Below are positions 34,610 through 43,142 of a stretch of DNA of 64,000 nt, piece after piece. The DNA lies in NCBI RefSeq assembly GCF_050015995.1, contig NZ_JBNHEP010000107.1, positions 114,190-178,189 of the forward strand, read 5' to 3'. Below the pieces are notes generated by a model. It was not told where the DNA came from and ran no database searches. It saw nothing but the letters and a program-made list of their open reading frames with translations. This DNA comes from Trichodesmium sp050015995. Lineage in GTDB: Bacteria > Cyanobacteriota > Cyanobacteriia > Cyanobacteriales > Microcoleaceae. The number at the start of each line of letters is the position of its first letter. The stretch's first letter is position 1. The position numbers were made by a program, and so were the translations under genes.

Positions 34610-35581
34610 ATGAGAAAATTTTCTCTTGAGTTTATACTGTACAACCATAAGTTCAGCTTATCTGAAAATACTTATCAGTATCTAAAAGGATATTGCTGCG
34701 ATAGCCAGTTTAAACCTGAATTCAAAAGAAGGTCCCATCTGTTTGTGCCCCTAAATCAGCCTAGATACCGAGAAAAAGTTGGCAATAATGAAGTGCCAGC
34801 AGATGGCTTTATCTGGGATTTAGAAGACAGCATTCCAACTGGTCAAAAGCAAGTGGCAAGAGATAGTATTGCCAAAATACCTCCCAAGCCGGGAATAGTT
34901 GAATACAATGTTAGAATTAATGCTGGCGATCCTCAGGATTTAAAAGAGGACATCAAAGCGATCGCTCAATTTCCCTTTGATTCTGTCACTCTTCCCAAAG
35001 GAGAATCGGGCGCCGAAATAGCCCGACTGATGGAAGCAATTGGAGAAGAGAAGAACTACATCGTTACAATTGAGACCATCGCTGGTTTCAATGCTATGGA
35101 GGAGATTGCCAAGGTTCTAAGAAAAGACCGGGATGCACTGGGTTTTGGGGTCGGGGATATGTCAACCGACATTGGTGTAGAGAGAATTTCTACCTGTGAA
35201 AGTCCTCTGTTCCAACAAATTTTAGGTACGATTGCCCTCACAGGCAAAAAGTATGGACTGGCCTTATTTGACAGTGTTTCGGCAAAATTTAACGATCCAG
35301 AAAGTTCTCGCACAGAAGCAGAACTCTCCTGTAATATCTTTGGTTTTACTGGCAAAAAGTGCATAAATCCCAAACAGTTAGAATCAATAAATTTAGTCTT
35401 TTCGCCCACAATTTCAGAGATTGAAGACCATCTAGCAACCCTAGAGTCTTTCTTGGGTAGCGACAAGACTAACGCTCATGTAGTCGGTGGCGAATATAAG
35501 GGAAAGCCCGCTTTTAAAGCATCCGATCGCCAAATCAAGAAATACTTGAGACAAGGTTATTTAACTCTCATAGACTCTTAA
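34610..35581 (+). CDS. HpcH/HpaI aldolase / citrate lyase beta subunit-like (CitE-like) protein
   Basis: The 323-aa protein has the CitE-like TIM-barrel motifs: RRSHLFVPLNQPRYREKV (residues about 40-57), GFIWDLEDSIPTGQK with the acidic pair, TLPKGESGAEI, IVTIETIAGFNAM with the metal-ligand Glu, and GFGVGDMSTDIG. Members cleave or form C-C bonds of acyl-CoA-type substrates such as citramalyl- or malyl-CoA. No alpha or gamma citrate lyase subunit is nearby, so it is not classical citrate lyase. GTG at 34607 and ATG at 34610 are both possible. Only 10 bp separate it from the SDR gene, so they are probably co-transcribed. Confidence 0.87.
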   Translation: MRKFSLEFILYNHKFSLSENTYQYLKGYCCDSQFKPEFKRRSHLFVPLNQPRYREKVGNNEVPADGFIWDLEDSIPTGQKQVARDSIAKIPPKPGIVEYNVRINAGDPQDLKEDIKAIAQFPFDSVTLPKGESGAEIARLMEAIGEEKNYIVTIETIAGFNAMEEIAKVLRKDRDALGFGVGDMSTDIGVERISTCESPLFQQILGTIALTGKKYGLALFDSVSAKFNDPESSRTEAELSCNIFGFTGKKCINPKQLESINLVFSPTISEIEDHLATLESFLGSDKTNAHVVGGEYKGKPAFKASDRQIKKYLRQGYLTLIDS

Positions 35582-35591
35582 CGCTGGAAAC

Positions 35592-36344
35592 ATGACTCAA
35601 ACAAATTTAGAAGGTAAAGTGGCCTTGGTTACAGGTTCGAGCAGAAATATTGGTCGGGCGATCGCTTTGGAATTGGGGCGACAGGGCGCTTCTGTAGTGA
35701 TAAACGCTCGTAGTAGTGCCCAGGAAGCCGAATCTACGGCTAAGGAAGTGGAGGCTTTAGGAGTAAAGGCCATACCGATCCTAGCCGATGTTAGTGATGA
35801 AAACCAAGTCCAGGCAATGGTAAAACAGGCTTCTGATGAAATTGGTCCAATTAATATATTGATCAATAATACGGGATTGCGGCGATCGCGCGCCATAACT
35901 GAGATGACAACAGAGGAGTGGCGCAGTGTCCTTGGAGTTAATTTAGATGCTCCATTTTTCTGTTCTCGGGCTGTCGTTCCTGGTATGATAGCTACTGGGT
36001 GGGGTCGTATTATTAATGTATCAGGACTAAATGCCTTTATTGGTAGAACTGAATGGACTCACGTTTGTGCCTCGAAAATGGGGGCGCTAGGTCTGACAAG
36101 AGCTTTAGCGGTGGAATTAGCCACACAAAAAATTACAGTCAATCATATTGTTCCTGGACTCATAGACACAAGTCTTGGTACTTCTACAGATGAGAAAACA
36201 GTAAAAAAGATTGCCACTGTTCCTCTAGGACGTTTGGGATTACCTGAAGAGATTGCTAATATGTGCGTCTTTTTGGCGTCAGACGGAGCAAGTTTCATAA
36301 CTGGTCAAACTCTTCATGTCAATGGTGGAGCATTGAGATACTAA
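35592..36344 (+). CDS. SDR family oxidoreductase (FabG-like) with substituted catalytic Tyr
   Basis: The 250-aa Rossmann protein has the cofactor motif TGSSRNIG (14-21), NNTG at 92-95, the catalytic-type Ser144 in INVSG, and the C-terminal VNGGALRY. It is FabG-like in length. The usual Y-x-x-x-K is HVCASK here: Lys162 is present but the position four before it is Val158, with His157 beside it. Similar H-V-x-A-x-K forms occur, as I recall, in some catabolic-cluster SDRs, so this may be a subfamily rather than a dead enzyme. It lies between CitE-like and PrpD-like genes and probably handles a hydroxyacid or its CoA ester in the same pathway. Confidence 0.9.
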   Translation: MTQTNLEGKVALVTGSSRNIGRAIALELGRQGASVVINARSSAQEAESTAKEVEALGVKAIPILADVSDENQVQAMVKQASDEIGPINILINNTGLRRSRAITEMTTEEWRSVLGVNLDAPFFCSRAVVPGMIATGWGRIINVSGLNAFIGRTEWTHVCASKMGALGLTRALAVELATQKITVNHIVPGLIDTSLGTSTDEKTVKKIATVPLGRLGLPEEIANMCVFLASDGASFITGQTLHVNGGALRY

Positions 36345-36484
36345 TAGACATCTCTGAAAATTAAAAATCAAATCAATTATCATCCAGAAATTATCTATTA
36401 TTTCTTCCTGTTCCCTGTTAAGTGTTCCCTGTTCCCTCTTTTCCGGAGATGTCTAATATCCTTACTAATGTATTCAGATAAAAA

Positions 36485-37987
36485 ATGAAAATTCATCAGG
36501 TCAGAACTTATCCCTCTAAAGAGTATCTTCCCAAGGAAGAACAACTTGCCTGGAAAATTGCCGCAGTAGCATCCGATCCAGTTGCACTTGAAGATGAGGT
36601 AGTTGAAATGATTATCAACCGCATCATCGACAATGCTGCTTCTGCGTGTGCTGCTCTCAATTATCATTCAGTTCAAACAGCCCGCGCTCAAGCCCTAACT
36701 CACTTACGCAATAGTGGTGCAACCATCTTTGGCGTTCCCCCAGAAACAAAAGTATGTGCGGAATGGGCAGCGTGGGCAAATAGCGTAGCTGTGAGAGAAC
36801 TAGACTTTCACGATACTTTTCATGCTGCTGATTATTCTCATCCAGGAGATAATATTCCCTCAATTATTGCAGTAGCTCAACAATGTGGTTGTAACGGCGC
36901 AGCTCTGACGCGGGCGATTGCAACTGCCTATGAAATTCAGATCGATTTAGTAAAAGGAATTTGTCTCCACGAACACAAAATCGATCATGTAGCTCATTTG
37001 GGACCTTCTGTTGCTGCTGGAATTGGTACTCTGTTAGAATTAGATACAGAAACGATTTATCAAGCTATCCAGCAGGCAGTTCACACCACGATTACGACCA
37101 GGCAATCTCGCAAAGCTGATATTTCAAGCTGGAAAGCTTATGCTCCTGCTTATGCTGGTAAGAATGCCTTGGAAGCTGTCGATCGCTGCATGAGAGGAGA
37201 AGGTTCGCCATCACCAATTTACGAAGGTGAGGACAGTATTATTGCTTGGATTTTAAGCGGACCGAATGCCGTATATGAAGTTCCTCTTCCCGAACCTGGG
37301 GAACCCAAACGAGCAATTCTCGAATCTTACACTAAAGAACATTCTGCGGAATATCAAGCCCAAGGACTTATTGATTTAGCGTTTCGGATGGGAGAAAAAA
37401 TTGATGACTTCGAGAAGATAAAAGAAATTGTCATTCACGGCAGCCATCAAACTCATTATGTCATCGGTACAGGTTCGGGAGATCCGCAGAAGATGAACCC
37501 CCAAGCGACGCGGGAAACCCTGGATCATTCGATTACATACATCTTTGCTGTTGCTCTGCAAGACAGACGCTGGCATCACTTTGATTCTTATACTCCAGAA
37601 CGCGCACAGCGCGAGGATACGGTTCGCCTTTGGCAGAAGGTACGCACGCTAGAAGACCCTGAATGGACGCGACGCTATCACAGTCGCGATCCCAAAGAAA
37701 GAGCATTTGGCGCTCGCGTTGAGATTTTCTTTAATGATGGTTCTAAAATTGAGGATGAACTGGCTGTTGCTAATGCACATTCTTATGGGGCTAGACCGTT
37801 TCGGCGTCCTGATTATATTCGCAAGTTCGAGACTCTAACTGAGGGAATTATCGCTCCCAAAGAGCAAGAAGATTTTCTGACTCTGGTGCAACAGTTGCCG
37901 AAGCTAGTTCCAGAAGAGCTAATGCGACTGAATTTAATTGCGTCGCCTGGTTATCTTGTTGAGAATTCTGCTAAGGGAATTTTTTGA
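36485..37987 (+). CDS. MmgE/PrpD family protein (2-methylcitrate dehydratase-like)
   Basis: The 500-aa protein matches the MmgE/PrpD fold: WKIAAVASDPVALEDEVVEM at the start, a helical domain with NRIIDNAASACAALN, the conserved ANSVAVRELDFHDTF (residues about 95-109, D-x-x-D/H), HPGDNIPSIIAVAQQCGCNG, LAHLGPSVAAGI-like HVAHLGPSVAAGIG, and a C-terminal alpha/beta domain. PrpD dehydrates methylcitrate in propionate breakdown; other members act on cis-aconitate or related acids. prpB and prpC are not in the window, so the substrate is open. A 140-bp gap with heptamer repeats (GTTCCCT) separates it from the SDR gene. With the two upstream genes it forms an apparent organic-acid pathway. Confidence 0.92.
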   Translation: MKIHQVRTYPSKEYLPKEEQLAWKIAAVASDPVALEDEVVEMIINRIIDNAASACAALNYHSVQTARAQALTHLRNSGATIFGVPPETKVCAEWAAWANSVAVRELDFHDTFHAADYSHPGDNIPSIIAVAQQCGCNGAALTRAIATAYEIQIDLVKGICLHEHKIDHVAHLGPSVAAGIGTLLELDTETIYQAIQQAVHTTITTRQSRKADISSWKAYAPAYAGKNALEAVDRCMRGEGSPSPIYEGEDSIIAWILSGPNAVYEVPLPEPGEPKRAILESYTKEHSAEYQAQGLIDLAFRMGEKIDDFEKIKEIVIHGSHQTHYVIGTGSGDPQKMNPQATRETLDHSITYIFAVALQDRRWHHFDSYTPERAQREDTVRLWQKVRTLEDPEWTRRYHSRDPKERAFGARVEIFFNDGSKIEDELAVANAHSYGARPFRRPDYIRKFETLTEGIIAPKEQEDFLTLVQQLPKLVPEELMRLNLIASPGYLVENSAKGIF

Positions 37988-38002
37988 TTTGATTAAAGCT
38001 CG

Positions 38003-38028
38003 TAGTTGGGCTTTAGCCCAACTACAAA
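38003..38028. terminator. Hairpin between convergent genes, possible bidirectional terminator
   Basis: GTAGTTGGGCT and AGCCCAACTAC form an 11-bp perfect stem with a 2-nt loop, 15 bp after the PrpD-like gene and just after the convergent gene. It is the same hairpin found inside ATATCATGTCCGG elements, here without their ends. No long T-run. Confidence 0.4.
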
Positions 38029-38042
38029 CCTTCCCGACACTT

Positions 38043-39152
38043 CTATGTTTCAGGCTGTTTTATGCTTCTATTTTGTGTAAGTCCCAATAGATAAAGACCT
38101 AGTAAAATCAACATTTGCCGTGTTACTTGTATTGCTAACACCATTCCCGTATTCCCTCCTAACTGATTAGCTGTTGCAATCATAGCTTCTATTCCTCCCG
38201 GTGTAAAACCAAGAATTGCTGTTACTAAATCTATTTTAGTTATCAAGTGAAATTGATATCCAATAGCAAGACAAGATAACATCAGTACAATAACAAGAAT
38301 AATTTCCAGTAATATGGGTTTCCAAAGCTTGCGGACTGCTTGGAGATTAAATCTCAAACCGATGGAAAGTCCAACTAAAATCAATGCAAAAACCCACAAC
38401 CAATGGGGCACGAAAAACAAGCCAGGCAGATTCCAAAATAATAATAGTCCTACTAAAAAGGCACCTAAAAATCCGGTTGTAGGCAGCTTGAGCCACTTAC
38501 CAAGTATAATTCCCAAAATACAACATCCAGCCAATACAGGTAAATTAAAGAATATTGAGACCATAGAATCGTTAACTGTTGATTCTGCTGTCATTATGGG
38601 TTCCACTACGTTATCGGGAAATAGAAGAGTAACAGTTGTGGGTATAGTTAGTACCACAATAACCATGCGGATATATTGAAGCACAGTGACTGTTATTGGC
38701 TCTGCCCCAAACTCTTCACTCAGAAGAGCTAAAGTAGCAGCTGAACCAGGAATAGACCCTAAAAAACTTGTTAATTTATTCACTCCACCCCATTTCCACA
38801 GTAAGTAGCCATTAAACATACTTAAAGCACCCGTTCCTAAAATACACAATATTACAGGTATGGCGTGGGTTGTTGCTAACATTAGTGTATCAGGAGAAAA
38901 TCTGGACGCTGAGTAAAGTCCGATAATTGCCTTGCCAACTTTAATAAAATCAGAAGGGAGAGGTTTGGGATTATCCTGAATACAAGCATAAACAATGCCA
39001 ACTAATAGAGGCCCAAGTAACCATCCTACAGGAACTCCCAGCCAATCGCAGGCAAAGCCAACAATGGCTGCAAAGGCCAAAAGTAGAATAATTCTTGTCA
39101 GGTTCTGCCAGCTTGATGTAATTGATTGATGCCAAGAGGCCAAAAGTTCCAT
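38043..39152 (-). CDS. AbrB family (AmoA-like) membrane protein
   Basis: The 369-aa protein is almost entirely hydrophobic with about ten helices in two similar halves, as in the AbrB duplication family. Each half has the signature with G-W-L-L-G-P-L (VPVGWLLGPLLVGIVYACIQ near 40; TGFLGAFLVGLLLFWNLPG near 227) and P-G-(G/S)-(I/A)-(E/A) (SFLGSIPGSAATLALLSEEF near 139; LGFTPGGIEAMIATANQLGG near 318). This is not the DNA-binding AbrB; the name comes from an E. coli gene. Members are probably transporters. It converges on the PrpD-like gene with a 55-bp gap; transport of that cluster's organic acid is possible but unproven. Confidence 0.85.
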   Translation of the reverse strand: MELLASWHQSITSSWQNLTRIILLLAFAAIVGFACDWLGVPVGWLLGPLLVGIVYACIQDNPKPLPSDFIKVGKAIIGLYSASRFSPDTLMLATTHAIPVILCILGTGALSMFNGYLLWKWGGVNKLTSFLGSIPGSAATLALLSEEFGAEPITVTVLQYIRMVIVVLTIPTTVTLLFPDNVVEPIMTAESTVNDSMVSIFFNLPVLAGCCILGIILGKWLKLPTTGFLGAFLVGLLLFWNLPGLFFVPHWLWVFALILVGLSIGLRFNLQAVRKLWKPILLEIILVIVLMLSCLAIGYQFHLITKIDLVTAILGFTPGGIEAMIATANQLGGNTGMVLAIQVTRQMLILLGLYLLGLTQNRSIKQPET

Positions 39153-39685
39153 ATCTTTATGTTTATTTTTACTTTGATGAGTATTTACCTTTTAGTCTAA
39201 GATTATAATCATATTTTTCTTTGTAGATTGTAAATAATAGGCAATAAATAAATTCTGCAATTATTATAGAAAAAGAGTAAATTTTACTAAAAAAAAGTCT
39301 AAAACTTCCCCTTTCAACGGGATGAAAAAGCGGTCGTTTAGCTAGCACACAACTTTCCTATCGGAATGCTACGCAAACGCACTTCGGCTGTCGCCGACAT
39401 GAAAATCGGAGTTTCCCGAAGGGTGGGATGGCGTTTTGCTCCGCAACATATCAAGCGAAGCGGCTCTGCAAGAGCAGGTCTCCTTTCCCTCCGGGACGCT
39501 ACGCGACATGAAACGCGTAGCGAAACGCCAGATCAAATCGACCAAGAGAAAATCAACTTCAGTATTTCAATCCTGATGCTTCAGCCAGAGGTACTGATAA
39601 CTGATAACTGTTAACGTAGTTCCTCCGATAGGAGGCTAACTGATAACTGAAATGACCTAGTATGAAGTCCTGAATTAATTATATT
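39153..39685. other. Intergenic region with GCGTAGC-type repeats and one arm of a large inverted repeat
   Basis: From about 39340 to 39530 there are many GCTACGC/GCGTAGC words and short hairpins (for example GCGGCTCTGCAAGAGCAGG), a dense palindromic patch that makes a spurious open frame. The segment 39552-39652 is inverted at 44277-44377. Confidence 0.6.
39589..39652 (+). repeat. Left arm of a 64-bp perfect inverted repeat
   Basis: AGGTACTGATAACTGATAAC to GATAACTGAAA is reverse-complemented without mismatch at 44277-44340. The wider match extends about 37 bp further with some differences. Confidence 0.85.
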
Positions 39686-42535
39686 ATGTGGATTTTTAAT
39701 CAAAATAAAACTCATAAACAGACAAAACAACTAAACAAAATAATTTTGCTAAAAATTAGTAAGGCGATCAGCATATTACTGCTGTTTTGTCTATCATTGA
39801 TACTGGTTATATCAATGGTTCCTACGACCAGAGCTTCAATAACAAATATTTCAGCAGAAGCACAATTAATTAGTAATGCAGAAGCAAGAGATGATGCTTA
39901 TGAAGAATTAGTTGATGGGTATGAAAAACTAGAAGGAATATTTACCCTTTATCGAGACCAAGAAACAGGTCAAACATTAATGGAAATTCAACCTGAACAA
40001 CTGAATAAAAATTTCCTTTCTGTGATTACTTTAGAATCAGGTATTGGTGAAGCGGGTTTAATTAGTGGCATACCAATGAGAGATTTTGTATTCCAGTTAA
40101 GGAAACAGCAAGATAATATTCAATTTGTTCTGCCAAATCTCAATTTTAGAACTAACGAATTAGACCCACAAGCTCGTTCGATTAAACGTTCTTTTAGTGA
40201 TTCAGTTTTATATTCTCTACCCATCAAAGCAATTCATTCTCAAACACAAACATTACTCATAGATTTAGAAAATTTATTGATAGGGGATTTTAACTTACCA
40301 TCATTAGAAGAATACTTACCTTATGATTACTCAATAGATGAGACAAAATCTTATATTAGTGATGCTAAAGCATTTCCTTTAAATATAGAATTAGAGTCAG
40401 TATATGGTATCCTAAATGAAAAATACCCAGAATATTTAGAATCTGTACCAGATAGTCGTGCTTTTAACCTGAGAGTCCGTTACAGTTTTTCTGAATTACC
40501 AATAAATAATGGTTATATTCCTCGACTTGCAGATGAAAGAGTAGGTTATTTTATTAGTGCATATAAAGATGTTTCAGACAATAATCGTCGGGAACCTTTT
40601 GTTCGTTATATTCAGAGATGGCATCTGGAAAAACAAATTCCTAGCGCACCTTTATCACCACCCTTAGAACCAATAACTTTTTGGATAGAAAATACAGTCC
40701 CAGTCCAATATCGTGATGCAATTCGAGAAGGAATATTAATGTGGAATAAGGCTTTTGAAAAAGCTGGATTTATTGATGCTATTCAAGTCAAACAAATGCC
40801 CGATAATGCTACTTGGGATCCAGCAGATGTTCGTTACAATACGATTCGTTGGTCAACTACTTTTGAATCTTGGTTTAAAGGCATAGGTCCTTCCCGTTTC
40901 AATCCATTAACAGGGCAAATTTTAGATGCAGATATTATTTTAGATGCAGGAATTATTAGAGATATTAAATATGGTCAAATCGGGAGTCTAATTTTACAAA
41001 ATCAATCTTTGGCTAAGGCTTTTAAAACTAAGGATGGAAAAAGTTATAATCCTTGTGTTTTAGATATGTATTCTCCTAATTTAGATGATTTAGAAATTGA
41101 GGCAGAAGCAAATATTTCCAACAAAAATAACAATATAGAATCTATAATTCCTAAATCTTTACAAGCACAATATTTATCTTCTCATAAGTCATCAGAACAC
41201 CTTTGTTTTGCTTGGAACTCATCTCAACAGTTAGCAGTGGGAGCAATAGCAATGGATGTTTTGCAAAATGTCAGACCCTACAGTACAGAAATGGAAAAAT
41301 ATGTCAATCAGTTCCTCAAACATCTCACTGCTCACGAAGTCGGACATACTCTCGGTCTCAGACATAATTTTCATGGTAGCACGATGTTGGAACCAGAACA
41401 GTTGAATGATACTAGCATTACTCACACAAAAGGGTTGGTAGCATCTGTAATGGATTATGTACCAGTCAACCTCGCACCAGAGGAAACAACACAAGGAGAC
41501 TACTTTCCGGTTGTAGTCGGTCCTTATGATGACTGGGCGATTGAATATGGTTACAAACCTAGTGGAATAGCTAGTTATATTGGTGAAAAAGCATTTTTAC
41601 AAGACATTGCAAGTCGAGCAGTGCAACCAGAATTATCTTATGCACCAGATGAAGATTCCTATGACATCTTAGATCCAGCAGCAAACAGTTATGACCTCAG
41701 TAGCAATACTTTAATTTATGCTCAATGGCAATTAGATAATGCTCGGAAGATTTGGAGAAGTTTAGAAAAGCGCGTTCCCAGAAGTGATGAAAGTTATAGC
41801 GATATTAGAGTCATGTTCGATACAGTTTTATCTTATTATTTCCGACAAATAATAGATAGTGCTTTGTATGTAGGGGGTCAGTCGTTTAATCGAGAGAGTA
41901 TCAAAAATGCTAATGGGAGATTGCCTTTTGAAACAATTTCTATAGAGAAACAGCGTCAAGCATTAAAAATACTAGATAAATATATTTTTAATGAGGATGC
42001 GTTTGAGTTCTCACCCGATTTGCTGAATAAGTTGGCACCCTCACGTTGGCAACATTGGGGAAGCCCAGTTTTGGTTTTTCCTTTAGATTATCCGATTCAA
42101 GATCGGATTTTATTGCTGCAACGAATAGTTTTACGATCGCTCCTTTCTGATACTCGTTTGACTCGTCTACGAGATTTGGAGTTGAAGACCACGCCAGAGA
42201 ATGTTTTGAAATTGCCAGAACTTTTTGATACTCTGCAAAATAGTATTTGGAGTGAAGTTTTACAACAAACTGGGGGAGAAGTTCAAATTTCTAGTATGCG
42301 TCGTTCCCTACAACGGGAACATCTGAAGCTATTAATTTCAATGGTATTGCGTAATCGTACTGTGCCTGAAGATGCTCGGAGTTTAGCGTGGTATGAACTG
42401 CGACAACTTGATAAAGATTTGCAGAAGGCGATTAAAAAACGGGGTAAGAAGATGGATGACTATACTAGGGCGCATTTAGAAGAAACACGCGATCGAATTG
42501 TGAAAACTTTGAATGCACAATTGGAGTCTAATTAG
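39686..42535 (+). CDS. Exported zinc-dependent metalloprotease (metzincin-type, DUF5117/DUF4953-like)
   Basis: The 949-aa protein begins with a signal or anchor segment (ISILLLFCLSLILVISMVPT, about 32-51). The catalytic motif HEVGHTLGLRHNF near 549-561 is the extended HExxHxxGxxH of metzincins, and SVMDYV near 586 supplies the Met-turn. Earlier segments such as RPFVRYIQRWHLEK-like REPFVRYIQRWHLEKQIPSA and ITFWIENTVPVQYRDAIREG are typical of this large bacterial family of periplasmic or secreted metalloproteases. Substrates are unknown. The C-terminal 150 residues are helical and charged. The next gene also encodes an exported protein; the two lie between arms of an inverted repeat. Confidence 0.9.
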   Translation: MWIFNQNKTHKQTKQLNKIILLKISKAISILLLFCLSLILVISMVPTTRASITNISAEAQLISNAEARDDAYEELVDGYEKLEGIFTLYRDQETGQTLMEIQPEQLNKNFLSVITLESGIGEAGLISGIPMRDFVFQLRKQQDNIQFVLPNLNFRTNELDPQARSIKRSFSDSVLYSLPIKAIHSQTQTLLIDLENLLIGDFNLPSLEEYLPYDYSIDETKSYISDAKAFPLNIELESVYGILNEKYPEYLESVPDSRAFNLRVRYSFSELPINNGYIPRLADERVGYFISAYKDVSDNNRREPFVRYIQRWHLEKQIPSAPLSPPLEPITFWIENTVPVQYRDAIREGILMWNKAFEKAGFIDAIQVKQMPDNATWDPADVRYNTIRWSTTFESWFKGIGPSRFNPLTGQILDADIILDAGIIRDIKYGQIGSLILQNQSLAKAFKTKDGKSYNPCVLDMYSPNLDDLEIEAEANISNKNNNIESIIPKSLQAQYLSSHKSSEHLCFAWNSSQQLAVGAIAMDVLQNVRPYSTEMEKYVNQFLKHLTAHEVGHTLGLRHNFHGSTMLEPEQLNDTSITHTKGLVASVMDYVPVNLAPEETTQGDYFPVVVGPYDDWAIEYGYKPSGIASYIGEKAFLQDIASRAVQPELSYAPDEDSYDILDPAANSYDLSSNTLIYAQWQLDNARKIWRSLEKRVPRSDESYSDIRVMFDTVLSYYFRQIIDSALYVGGQSFNRESIKNANGRLPFETISIEKQRQALKILDKYIFNEDAFEFSPDLLNKLAPSRWQHWGSPVLVFPLDYPIQDRILLLQRIVLRSLLSDTRLTRLRDLELKTTPENVLKLPELFDTLQNSIWSEVLQQTGGEVQISSMRRSLQREHLKLLISMVLRNRTVPEDARSLAWYELRQLDKDLQKAIKKRGKKMDDYTRAHLEETRDRIVKTLNAQLESN

Positions 42536-42606
42536 AAAGTTAAAAGTAATATTTTAGAGGTTTTTAACCTCAACTGAGACCTCCAAAACCTTAACCGAGA
42601 GGTATG

Positions 42607-42900
42607 ATATCAAGTCCAGTAGTATCGGTGTAATTAGATAATAGAGTTTGGGAATGGTGGGGAGTGTGGGGGGATGGGTAAATATAGAAAGATTTGGGGC
42701 GTTGCTGAATAAAAGTATGATTTTACAGTCCTCAGGAGTCAGGAGCTAGAAAGGTGCTTTTTCCCTACCTTAAAGAGGGAAAATAGGTCTGATTTACACA
42801 TTATAAATTTAGGAATTTCATACCGTGTTTCAGCAACGCCAGATTTGGCATTATGTGAAGATGGAACATTTTTTTATACCGAATTAACCGGATTTGATAT
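42607..42900. mobile_element. MITE-like element, AAATCCGGTT family, with nested element
   Basis: ATATCAAGTCCAGTAG on the left and GAATTAACCGGATTTGATAT on the right mark the ends; divergence on the left is notable. It contains the element at 42698-42840. Confidence 0.55.
42698..42840. mobile_element. Nested element with GGCGTTGCTGAA ends
   Basis: GGCGTTGCTGAAT and TTTCAGCAACGCC are perfect inverted ends of 12 bp. AGATTT occurs directly outside both sides (two extra G on the left), consistent with a target duplication. GGCGTTGCTGA ends resemble those of some cyanobacterial DDE-type insertion sequences, so this may be a deletion derivative. Confidence 0.75.
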
Positions 42901-42949
42901 GAAAGCTCAACTTCCCCAAAATATATCAAATGGATTCTCTAAAATTAAC

Positions 42950-42973
42950 GCGGGCAAGATGCCCGCACTATAG
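42950..42973. repeat. REP-like hairpin repeat (GCGGGCAAGATGCCCGC core), copy 2
   Basis: ACGCGGGCAAGATGCCCGCA with ACTA following; same core as 10679-10720 and 51708-51745. Confidence 0.8.
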
Positions 42974-42986
42974 AGGTTTGAATGTT

Positions 42987-43092
42987 ACAGCGCTTTTCAG
43001 ATGGATGAACCACATTGTCATAACCAAAACCCTGTAGGGGCTTGCTGGCCATTCGCCCCTACTGTGGTCTACTGAAATGAAAACCGCTGTAA
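42987..43092. mobile_element. MITE-like element, TTACAGCGsTTTTCA family (copy 2)
   Basis: TTACAGCGCTTTTCAG on the left and GAAAACCGCTGTAA on the right are inverted ends. Its centre is a GTAGGGG...CCCCTAC hairpin at 43034-43062. Confidence 0.7.
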
Positions 43093-43142
43093 TCTCTGGA
43101 CTTGGAATCTACTGTAAATCATGTCAATCTAAAACCTACTCT

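Larger units (their letters stand above)
42536..43142. other. Intergenic region built from nested mobile elements
   Basis: The element at 42607-42900 (with a nested one at 42698-42840), a REP-like core at 42950-42973 and the element at 42987-43092 fill almost the whole gap. The leader of the agmatine deiminase-like gene therefore consists of repeats. Confidence 0.7.

Noticed and set aside
39366..39614. 82-codon plus-strand frame
   Set aside because: It consists of GCGTAGC-type palindromic repeats and heptamers.
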